Positions 1 to 6,719 of a stretch of 29,008 nt of DNA are shown here, piece by piece. The position numbers were made by a program, and so were the translations under genes. The stretch is from Colivivens sp964537205 (GTDB lineage: Bacteria; Bacteroidota; Bacteroidia; Bacteroidales; Bacteroidaceae). Below the pieces are notes generated by a model. That model was not told the origin of the DNA. It saw nothing but the letters and a program-made list of their open reading frames with translations, and ran no database searches. Each line of letters starts with the position of its first letter. The stretch's first letter is position 1. The stretch covers positions 1-29,008 of the forward strand of contig CAZHZH010000031.1 of the NCBI GenBank assembly GCA_964537205.1, given 5' to 3'.

Positions 1-20
1 CCAAAAACGTTAACTACAGT

Positions 21-87
21 CTGCTAAGAGCGTTAAACTACAACTCATCCATCGTTTGGCAATTGCCGGACAATGAGCGGATGGGCA
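21..87. repeat. Palindromic intergenic repeat, copy A
   Basis: This is the first of two ungapped copies of a roughly 67-bp element; the other is at 471-537. By eye, 52 of 67 positions agree, and most differences fall in a 10-base spacer (41-50). Conserved blocks are GCTAAGAGCGTTAAAC on the left and GGCAATTGCC followed by ATGAGCGGA on the right. The core at 51-74 is a near palindrome centred on GGCAATTGCC. The left end may continue beyond the window. Confidence 0.75.
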
Positions 88-118
88 TTCTTGTCTTTTA
101 CTGATAGTCATCACTGAG

Positions 119-163
119 TAATCTGAATACTCTGATTACTCTGATTACTCTGAGTATTCTGAG
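119..163. repeat. 9-bp tandem repeat, five units of TACTCTGAT type
   Basis: Five consecutive 9-mers run TAATCTGAA, TACTCTGAT, TACTCTGAT, TACTCTGAG, TATTCTGAG. Differences fall only at the third and ninth positions of each unit. Read in frame from 128 the units give Tyr-Ser-Asp/Glu, and the frame stays open to a TAA at 334-336. No start codon precedes the repeat, so coding is not supported. Confidence 0.85.
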
Positions 164-245
164 TATACTTACTTAAACTTCTTGCCCAATGACTATATTC
201 AGAACTTCATATTAGCTTGCCGTTCAGTTATAATGCCCTTCCCTC

Positions 246-268
246 ATCGTTCAGCCAAGGCTGAACGG
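246..268. repeat. Palindrome, GTTCAGCC arm, copy 1
   Basis: The arms CGTTCAGCC and GGCTGAACG are separated by AA, a strong potential hairpin. It shares its core with the longer palindrome at 309-338. Confidence 0.85.
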
Positions 269-271
269 TGC

Positions 272-287
272 TTGAAACATGTTTCAA
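272..287. repeat. Perfect 16-bp palindrome TTGAAACATGTTTCAA
   Basis: A self-complementary 16-mer lies between the two GTTCAGCC palindromes. With no spacer it reads more like a dimeric protein binding site than an RNA hairpin, but its role is unknown. Confidence 0.8.
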
Positions 288-308
288 CCGCAAAGACATG
301 CTGTTTCA

Positions 309-338
309 TTTATCGTTCAGCCAAGGCTGAACGATAAA
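309..338. repeat. Palindrome, GTTCAGCC arm, copy 2, 14-bp arms
   Basis: The arms TTTATCGTTCAGCC and GGCTGAACGATAAA match perfectly around a central AA. The core repeats the element at 246-268. The AT-rich ends after a GC-rich stem would suit a bidirectional terminator, but no gene ends close by. Confidence 0.85.
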
Positions 339-470
339 ACACAAAGATATTTCAGCTTGGAAGTATCGCTTTGCCCAATATATAATACCCACCTCAGCGA
401 CATTAAAATAGAACATACTTAATCCTTCCAATAGGTTTGTCATTAATTATTGCTGTCCGCTAAAAGTAGT

Positions 471-537
471 CAGCTAAGAGCGTTAAACCAAGGTTTGTAT
501 ATCGTCAGGCAATTGCCAGACGATGAGCGGACGGGCA
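471..537. repeat. Palindromic intergenic repeat, copy B
   Basis: This is the second copy of the element at 21-87, exactly 450 bp downstream with no indels. Its palindromic core is 501-524, centred on GGCAATTGCC. The copy is bracketed by an inverted pair GTCCGCT (455-461) and AGCGGAC (526-532), which gives it a terminal-inverted-repeat look. The same TCCGCT/AGCGGA motif forms the arms of the hairpin at 11602-11654, so a wider repeat family is likely. No transposase is encoded nearby. Confidence 0.75.
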
Positions 538-716
538 GTTTCAAGCAGTCGTCCGTTATCATAAAGTCCACTTATCAGAGCGTCCGCTCTCCAAAAGGTC
601 ACCATATTGATCATCGTTGTAACAGCCAGCGGATGCCCCCAAGAAGGCAGACAAAAAAGGGTGGAGACTTATTGCCCTACCCCCGCTATGTACTAATACA
701 TACATACTTTTCAACA

Positions 717-738
717 TTGATATTGTCGACAATATCAA
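717..738. repeat. 22-bp perfect palindrome over the esterase stop codon
   Basis: The half site TTGATATTGTC is followed directly by its exact reverse complement, centred between 727 and 728. It covers the TGA stop (735-737) of the minus-strand esterase and extends downstream. It could be a terminator-like stem or a binding site; the lack of a loop and of a T run argues against a classic intrinsic terminator. Confidence 0.8.
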
Positions 739-1685
739 CGTTTAGAAGAGTGCTCACGCACATCATCAAGAAAATCTGTCATCTTCTTGAGATTTGCCTC
801 AGAATACATTCCCATTCCATGTCCGCCCTCCGGTTCAAGAGTAAGTTCAGTTTTTACTCCTGCCTCCTTCAGTTTGCCATACAAAGTTTCTCCTTGAGTA
901 TAAGGAACGATATTATCTTGCTTGCCGTGGAAAACGATAGTTGGAGGATCGTTCTTGTCGATATATGTAGTAGTACTCAATGAGCGATATTTATCAGCAG
1001 CCACGTTGCGGTCCTCTCCAATAAGGACATTTTCAGGCGCATTGTCACCAGCGAACGATACAGCGAAATCAATAGGCCCCGACCATACACATGCCGCATC
1101 AACCGCGCTGCTTTGGGATGTGTATTGTCCAAGCGAGCCTTCAAGGTCTATGACCTCACTTCCTATGGTGTCAGTCTTAGTTCCGCTTGTAGCGGCAGTA
1201 ATTGAAGCGAGGTGGCCTCCAGATGAGAAACCAGAGACAGCGATGAACGACGTATCGAACTTATATTTCTTTGCCTCACCGCGCACAAAACGCACTACTG
1301 CCTTGATATCATGGATTTGCGCAGGCCACTTGGCATCCATACTTGAACGGTGGTTCGGGCAGACGACCGCATATCCGTCATCGAGAAGGGCTTTTACAAT
1401 CGTCCCTATATCAGCCATGCCCTTGCTACTATTACTAAACCATGCACTTCCATAGATATGGATGACTACAGGGTAAGAGTCCTTCACTTGTTTAGGCAAA
1501 TAGATGTCGCAAGTGTGATAAGCGTTATTGTCGCCAACGTAGTTCACGTCCTTCCATTCCTGCGACGTCTCAATGTTGTTCTGCACTTGAACTCCCCCAA
1601 ACCCGGGGAAACCGCCACCTGGCTGTGCAGTAATCTGCAGCGCACATACAAACGCAGCACTTAATACTGTTGATTTTAGTTTCAT
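735..1685 (-). CDS. Secreted alpha/beta-hydrolase esterase (BD-FAE/carbohydrate esterase-like)
   Basis: This 316-residue protein has a signal peptide (residues 1-20, cleavage near ITA-Q). The fold is recognisable from an oxyanion-type HIYGSAW motif (76-82), the nucleophile elbow GFSSG with Ser154, a probable acid Asp257 (HGKQD) and a probable His289 (EGGHG). That is a complete triad and a normal length for the hormone-sensitive-lipase or bifunctional feruloyl/acetyl esterase branch. A likely job is removing acetyl or feruloyl groups from plant polysaccharide in the periplasm or at the surface. That role is inferred from the neighbouring GH43, GH3 and CE1/CE6 genes on the same strand. A hairpin-bearing gap of 109 bp separates it from the upstream 1135-residue gene, so it may or may not share that transcript. 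The family call is firm; the substrate is not. Confidence 0.88.
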   Translation of the reverse strand: MKLKSTVLSAAFVCALQITAQPGGGFPGFGGVQVQNNIETSQEWKDVNYVGDNNAYHTCDIYLPKQVKDSYPVVIHIYGSAWFSNSSKGMADIGTIVKALLDDGYAVVCPNHRSSMDAKWPAQIHDIKAVVRFVRGEAKKYKFDTSFIAVSGFSSGGHLASITAATSGTKTDTIGSEVIDLEGSLGQYTSQSSAVDAACVWSGPIDFAVSFAGDNAPENVLIGEDRNVAADKYRSLSTTTYIDKNDPPTIVFHGKQDNIVPYTQGETLYGKLKEAGVKTELTLEPEGGHGMGMYSEANLKKMTDFLDDVREHSSKR

Positions 1686-1734
1686 ATAAAACGTTTTTTA
1701 GTGCATAATATAAAAACAATGTCATCTAACTATA

Positions 1735-1775
1735 ACCCCGCCATACGTGGAGTTAACTCGCACGGAGGGCGGGGT
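1735..1775 (-). terminator. Possible hairpin terminator or attenuator
   Basis: The arms ACCCCGCC (1735-1742) and GGCGGGGT (1768-1775) enclose an inner dyad, GAGTTAACTC at 1750-1759 flanked by CGTG and CACG, so the whole can fold into a long GC-closed stem. It lies just downstream of the 1135-residue gene and upstream of the esterase. No clear U tract follows on the minus strand, so partial termination or RNA stabilisation is as likely as full termination. Confidence 0.5.
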
Positions 1776-1794
1776 CTATATAGAATGTGTAATA

Positions 1795-4700
1795 CTACTT
1801 AACCAGAATCTTCTTACCGTCCTTGATATAAATGCCCTTATTCATCTGGCTTACCTTTTGACCGGCCAAGTTGTAAATAGAGCCATTTGCCTTATCGGTG
1901 TTAGAATCAATTTCAGTAATACCAGTATCGAGGTTGCCACCAAGATAGTAAAGTTCGAAGTCATCGAATATTACCCAGTCACCAGATATTGATTGAGACT
2001 TGCGAAGACCGAGTCGGAGGGTTTCACCTTCTGCCACGTTGATACGAACACTATTGTTGTAAGCCTCAGGACTTTCGTTGAAGCGGCAATATGCTCCGTA
2101 CATTGATGAAGGATAGTAGTATACGCCTTCATTGGTAGTGATTTGCTCATCAAATGGATATCCGTGAAGCTTAGTCGATTCGACATCTTGAGTTCCTTCG
2201 ACATATGTAGTATCGATGTAGTACATCCATACAGTATCGTTCAAAAAGATTTCATTTCCATTCTCATCATATACGATGTCTCCGTTCTCATCAATCAGAA
2301 TATCGCCTTCGATTATTTCCTTGACATAACGATTGAATGAAGGAGCGGTGAACTTACCGTCGCAGATAGACTTTACGTATGAAGCCTCCTCTGCACTTGC
2401 TGTTTTCGCATAAAGCTCTGTATAGTGATGAGCCCAAGCGTCGGCATCACCATTAGCCTCAGTCCACCAGCTCGTGTAGCTTGCGTTTTCGTTATCACTG
2501 ATATTACGTGCGTCACGATAGAGGGCGCGTGCGCGAACTTCATATGTGCCTTCTGGCAGATTACTGATTGATTGGTACATATCAATACTCGAAGCATTCC
2601 ATATTTCAGCGTTGCCACGTGCGTATTCATTGGTTGTGGCATCTGTGCCATGCCATCCAGTTGTAGGACCTTGCGAGAAATCAGCATTAGTCAAGAGTGA
2701 GGTTATATTTACAGGGTTAGCCTCTGATGCAGTCGCACCTCCGGCGTTCCTTATTTTCTCCTCATTAATGAGTAATGCCAACTCATCAGCGTATTGGTCA
2801 AGAGTCTCCGCATCACTGTATGCCTTTTGAAGTTCTGATGCTTGCTCAGCAAGTTTGTCGTTGATCTTATCACTTCCAAGCTTGGCACCATCATCGTAAG
2901 CGGCCAAGTAGTTTACGTATGCGGTGTAAGTAGACTTGGCATCTGCAATTAACAGATAAGTGTCAGTTTCGCTCTTGCCTAAGTTGTTAATGTATTCAAT
3001 GGCAGGAGCCAATATAGCAGCCTGAGTAGGCAACGAGTCGGTCGGGTATTGAGCCGACAACTTCTCATAGTCAGCAGGAGTAGTGTAGTTCTTCATTACG
3101 TTACCGGCAGCTTGAATGTATCTCTTAGCCTCAGTAGTGTTAGCGAAAGCCTCTTCGTATGCAGTAGCCGACGCAAGAGGAAGCACGATTTCCCTCAACA
3201 AGCTGTCAACATATAATGAGTCGCCTGCGAACGACAAGTTGTTTTGCGTATACAATGAATGAACTTCGTTGATTTCGTCTTGAATCATTTCGTCAAAAGC
3301 AGGATCCTCGCCATAGTAGAACAGGCGGAAGCCGGTGAAGTTTCCTACCATGCTGGTTTGTCCTCCGATAAGCAGTTTGCCATCAGGAACCTGTATGATT
3401 CCGGTCTTGTGCTCCTGCCAAGCAGATGGATTCCATTCATACCAACCATATTGAGGGAATACATAGGAGTCGGTGTGTCCCACTGGAGAAGCGACAACGA
3501 CCTCCTCCGAATTCTCTGCGAAAATGTTATGATATGGAGGCAAGTTGCTTTCGCTCCATGAACCACTTCCATTTCCACGCACAAGGGCTTTAAGACTATA
3601 GTAACCATTAGGCAGACCTACAAGTTGCTGGCGGATTTCCATCGTTCCGGTCAGACCAGAGTTCCAACCGTCAGAAACACCGATAAGGTGACCTTGATAA
3701 TAAAGGTTAAGACCGCCAGACCAGCCCGCTGTGTAGTTCACATATTTGTACCACTGATTTGTAACAGTCTCGTCGCTACTGAGAACCACCTTGGATGCGA
3801 TATCAGTTTTTCCGCTCTTCACATTATCGTAATTTCCACCATTCATACCATCGGTCCATCCATCGGCGGTAAGCTGCCACGCGCCATTTACGTATGACGG
3901 ATTGTATTCAGGGTTTACGAACCAAGGGTATTTAATGAGCGAAGTAAAGTCTTTGGCACCAGTCTCGTCGGCCTCGCCTGTGTTCAGATAATCAGCACGA
4001 GCCTTGGACAGTTCATTGAACATTGTAGTATAAGTGCTGATATCATTATTGATTTCAGCAGGATCCTCCGCACTTGCCTTTGCCACTATGGTCTCATATA
4101 TGCTTTGAAAGTCAGACTTTCCAGGGAAGTCGGTTGATGCCAGCATATCCTCTGAATTGCTGATCAAGTCGGCAAGGTCGTATGCTGTGTGCAATGCCTC
4201 GTTCGCCTCATCATAGAGCTTGTTCATGTTCTCCGTACCAGTAAGTACGCTTGACAAGCTGCTTCTGTCTACAGTGCCGTCAAGCTCCATGAGCTTGTCG
4301 TCGATAATGGCCATAAGCGCGCCATAGCCCTTACTTCCGATATTGTCACGTATAGTCTCGACATTAGTATAAGCAGCATCATAGTCGTCTAACGCAAGAA
4401 CCAATTGTGCAGCTTCGTCGGCAGGTCCGTTATATTCAATTCTGAAGTTGGTGAAAACAAGCCAGTCTTGTGCTATATTCGCAGTCTTGCGGAAACCTAT
4501 CTTGACGTATGCGCCCTGTGTAAGGACGAGATTCATCTCATTCTCATAGCAACCGTTTGCAAAATAAGCTATTGCGCCTGGCAGACAGCAAGGGCAATAA
4601 TAAGTTGTTGTCACACCTTCGTCGTTCGTGTATTCGTAAGCGTAGTCGTTCTTCCACGATCCGCTGGACACATAGTAGAGCCTCTCTGTCTGTTCGGATG

Positions 4701-5202
4701 TTGCAAGCGAACGTACATACGTTGTAAACGACCTGGCCACGTCCGATTCACTGTCTTCTGATGAAAGTACATCAGCATATAACCAAGCGTTCTTTTTGAT
4801 AGTGTTGTTGAAATGATTTACGAAGGTATCGTATGGGGTCCCCTCACGATATAAAGCTTGTACCTTAATTGTATAGAATCCAGCAGGAATATATACAACT
4901 TGATACGTGTTTGTCAAATCGCCTGTCGCTTTACCTCCATAGTAGAATGCGTAAGCTCCAAGACCATCAACGATGTTATACTCAGAGAATGGCGTACCTT
5001 TCCACCAATCTCCCATGTCGTTGACAGCATAGTCTCCATTACTGTTTTCTGTAATAGAACCAGAGAATGTCCCATCGTAGTCGCCCCAGTTCAAAAAGCC
5101 GGCTATATTATCGCCCGCTTTCCACCCGGAGGTGTCAATTTCCTGTGCATTCATTGTAATTCCAACAATAAACGCAACCGCACTGATGATAATTTGTTTC
5201 AT
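1795..5202 (-). CDS. Large secreted modular protein, three jelly-roll-like modules, sorting-type tail
   Basis: The 1135 residues begin with a signal peptide (1-19, cleavage near MNA-Q). Three related beta-rich modules follow at about 25-258, 418-632 and 830-1088. Each has a Gly/Trp-rich start, a central strand of the type LPxGxYxVxA (PAGFYTIKVQA, LPNGYYSLKAL, LPEGTYEVRARA) and an end such as QDWLVFTNFRIEYNG or GDWVIFDDFELYYLG. This is the outline of galactose-binding or CBM-like jelly rolls. Helical stretches at about 260-405 and 633-815 separate them, as spacers. The C terminus (1108-1135) has the NLAGQKV...GIYIKDGKKILVK pattern of Bacteroidetes secretion/sorting tails. No catalytic motif was found. 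It is probably an exported glycan-binding or scaffold protein serving the adjacent glycosidases; this role is inference. A CPCC cysteine cluster occurs at 203-206. Confidence 0.75.
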   Translation of the reverse strand: MKQIIISAVAFIVGITMNAQEIDTSGWKAGDNIAGFLNWGDYDGTFSGSITENSNGDYAVNDMGDWWKGTPFSEYNIVDGLGAYAFYYGGKATGDLTNTYQVVYIPAGFYTIKVQALYREGTPYDTFVNHFNNTIKKNAWLYADVLSSEDSESDVARSFTTYVRSLATSEQTERLYYVSSGSWKNDYAYEYTNDEGVTTTYYCPCCLPGAIAYFANGCYENEMNLVLTQGAYVKIGFRKTANIAQDWLVFTNFRIEYNGPADEAAQLVLALDDYDAAYTNVETIRDNIGSKGYGALMAIIDDKLMELDGTVDRSSLSSVLTGTENMNKLYDEANEALHTAYDLADLISNSEDMLASTDFPGKSDFQSIYETIVAKASAEDPAEINNDISTYTTMFNELSKARADYLNTGEADETGAKDFTSLIKYPWFVNPEYNPSYVNGAWQLTADGWTDGMNGGNYDNVKSGKTDIASKVVLSSDETVTNQWYKYVNYTAGWSGGLNLYYQGHLIGVSDGWNSGLTGTMEIRQQLVGLPNGYYSLKALVRGNGSGSWSESNLPPYHNIFAENSEEVVVASPVGHTDSYVFPQYGWYEWNPSAWQEHKTGIIQVPDGKLLIGGQTSMVGNFTGFRLFYYGEDPAFDEMIQDEINEVHSLYTQNNLSFAGDSLYVDSLLREIVLPLASATAYEEAFANTTEAKRYIQAAGNVMKNYTTPADYEKLSAQYPTDSLPTQAAILAPAIEYINNLGKSETDTYLLIADAKSTYTAYVNYLAAYDDGAKLGSDKINDKLAEQASELQKAYSDAETLDQYADELALLINEEKIRNAGGATASEANPVNITSLLTNADFSQGPTTGWHGTDATTNEYARGNAEIWNASSIDMYQSISNLPEGTYEVRARALYRDARNISDNENASYTSWWTEANGDADAWAHHYTELYAKTASAEEASYVKSICDGKFTAPSFNRYVKEIIEGDILIDENGDIVYDENGNEIFLNDTVWMYYIDTTYVEGTQDVESTKLHGYPFDEQITTNEGVYYYPSSMYGAYCRFNESPEAYNNSVRINVAEGETLRLGLRKSQSISGDWVIFDDFELYYLGGNLDTGITEIDSNTDKANGSIYNLAGQKVSQMNKGIYIKDGKKILVK

Positions 5203-5284
5203 ACTTAACGATTTTGATTGTTTATAAGATTTGATTGTTTAAAAAAGTTCGTTACAAAGCATATTGCCTCATTTTTCTTAGTAG

Positions 5285-5292
5285 CAAAATTA
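5285..5292 (-). promoter_or_regulatory. Probable -7 box TAATTTTG for the 1135-residue gene
   Basis: On the minus strand TAATTTTG fits the Bacteroidetes TAnnTTTG box. No good TTTG is seen 19-21 bases upstream, so only the -7 half is supported. It would give a leader of about 80 nt. Confidence 0.5.
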
Positions 5293-5370
5293 CATCATTC
5301 TGCCGTAGCATGTTTTCGTCTATGATACAAATGCTGTAATTTTTGAGTCCACGTCGCAACTTTGCCATCG

Positions 5371-6717
5371 TCATTCATAAGGTTTATCCGACAAGGTCAA
5401 CCAATCAATTTCAACAGTTGTGTTACTTAAGTTGCTGATATCAAGATCACAAACGTCAGATGGCATTTGTTTCACCCTCATGTTCATCTCCTTCCACGCC
5501 CCAGACGTTGATGGTAGTTTGATAATCGTAGAATACGATCGTCCGAGTTGGAGTTTTATACGGGCAGGCGCGTTGCAATTGAACCTAATGCACACATTAC
5601 GGGCAGAATCGCTGTGAGTATTGATCCGGCTGTAGCTGATCCATCCTTTTTCTGGCAGGATCGTCTTCCAGCCTTTAAAGTAATCCATAGTGTCAAGGTA
5701 CTGGATCGACGCGCCATCTCCAATCCGGCTGTATCTGTCGATCTGTACTGGCTTTCTCGCATCTGTGATGCCGACACCACGCAACGTAGGTTCGACTTCT
5801 TTTATAGTGCCATCGTCATTGAAGAATAATGAGTCGATGCAAACAGACCTGTTCTTATCAAAAGACGGGGAATAGTCGTTATGATGATAAAATAAATACC
5901 ATTGTCCTTTAAAAGCCACAATGCTGTGGTGATTGGTCCAACAGCGAGTCTTCGACTCCTGCATAATTACACCCTTGTAGGTATAAGGTCCCATAGGAGT
6001 GTCACTTGTCGCATAGGCGAGGCATTCCGTCCCTCCCTCCTGGCGTACCCAGGGGTATGTCAAATAGAATGTTCCATCCTTCTCAAAGGCGAAAGGTCCT
6101 TCTACAAAACCCGTTGGTAATGTATCGATCTTTTTAGGCTCACCATCCAGCTCGGTCATATTGGATTTCAGTTTGGCTACCATAAGTCCGTTGCCACTCC
6201 AGAACATATAGCTGCTGCCATCACTTGCCTGGAGTACGCACGGATCGATGCCCATAACACCCTCTATTGGATTTGGCAACGAGGCGAACTGAGGTTCAGA
6301 CAAGTTGTTGCACGTGGCAACGCCTATTTTAAATCCTCTGCCTTCTTTTGGAGCATCGGGGAAATACAAATAATACGTTCCGTCTTTCTCCACACAGTCG
6401 GGCGCCCACATGGCATATCCCTGAGGATTGCCCCATTCAACATTTTCTTGCGATAAAATCACGCCATGGTCTGTCCAGTCAACCAAGTCAGACGATGAGA
6501 ACATGTGATAGTCGGGCATGGCAAACCACCTGCGTTCTGGTTGCAAAGGATTTATAACGTCATGCGAAGGGAACAGGTACATGAGCCCGCCAAAAACGCG
6601 CGCAGTAGGGTCGGCCGTGTATTGGCCTTGAATAATAGGATTCTGCGCTTTTATAGTCAAGGCGGCTGACAGTAACAACACTAATGACGCTATGTGTTTC
6701 TTGCTTACCATATACAT
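5371..6717 (-). CDS. Secreted glycoside hydrolase family 43 with C-terminal CBM6-like domain
   Basis: This 448-residue protein has a signal peptide (about 1-24, cleavage near IKA-Q). The five-bladed propeller of GH43 is indicated by three acidic residues in their usual settings: Asp36 in TADPT (base), Asp158 in GIDPC (pKa modulator) and Glu206 in VEGPF (acid). Typical blade motifs such as MWAPDCVEKDGTYYLYFP support this. Residues from about 315 to the end look like a CBM6-type beta-sandwich. The family removes arabinofuranose or xylose units; which one cannot be read from the sequence. The start ATG lies two bases after the GH3 stop, so the pair is translationally close and surely co-transcribed; an alternative ATG is two codons in. 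It sits last in an esterase-GH3-GH43 operon, which suggests arabinoxylan side-chain or xylo-oligosaccharide processing. Confidence 0.92.
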   Translation of the reverse strand: MYMVSKKHIASLVLLLSAALTIKAQNPIIQGQYTADPTARVFGGLMYLFPSHDVINPLQPERRWFAMPDYHMFSSSDLVDWTDHGVILSQENVEWGNPQGYAMWAPDCVEKDGTYYLYFPDAPKEGRGFKIGVATCNNLSEPQFASLPNPIEGVMGIDPCVLQASDGSSYMFWSGNGLMVAKLKSNMTELDGEPKKIDTLPTGFVEGPFAFEKDGTFYLTYPWVRQEGGTECLAYATSDTPMGPYTYKGVIMQESKTRCWTNHHSIVAFKGQWYLFYHHNDYSPSFDKNRSVCIDSLFFNDDGTIKEVEPTLRGVGITDARKPVQIDRYSRIGDGASIQYLDTMDYFKGWKTILPEKGWISYSRINTHSDSARNVCIRFNCNAPARIKLQLGRSYSTIIKLPSTSGAWKEMNMRVKQMPSDVCDLDISNLSNTTVEIDWLTLSDKPYE

Positions 6718-6719
6718 TG

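Larger units (their letters stand above)
1..734. other. Long intergenic region rich in palindromes and repeats, no gene supported
   Basis: No reading frame here looks like a protein gene. An open stretch starting near 450 runs into the antisense of the downstream esterase and is best read as fortuitous. The region contains two copies of a palindromic element (21-87 and 471-537), a 9-bp tandem repeat (119-163), two GTTCAGCC palindromes (246-268 and 309-338), a 16-bp palindrome between them (272-287), and further short inverted motifs (TCCGCT near 587, AGCGGA near 639). It resembles a patch of repeated intergenic elements downstream of the carbohydrate genes. Confidence 0.7.

Noticed and set aside
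21..40. Integron attC-like core (GTTAAAC fits GTTRRRY)
   Set aside because: No matching inverse core and no attC-type stem lie upstream, no integron integrase is present, and the palindrome lies on the other side.
119..163. Possible CRISPR array
   Set aside because: The units are 9 bp, contiguous, with no spacers and no cas genes.
450..983. Plus-strand open frame of 177 codons
   Set aside because: It starts inside repeat copy B and ends antisense to the esterase; the product has no domain or signal, and no promoter precedes it.
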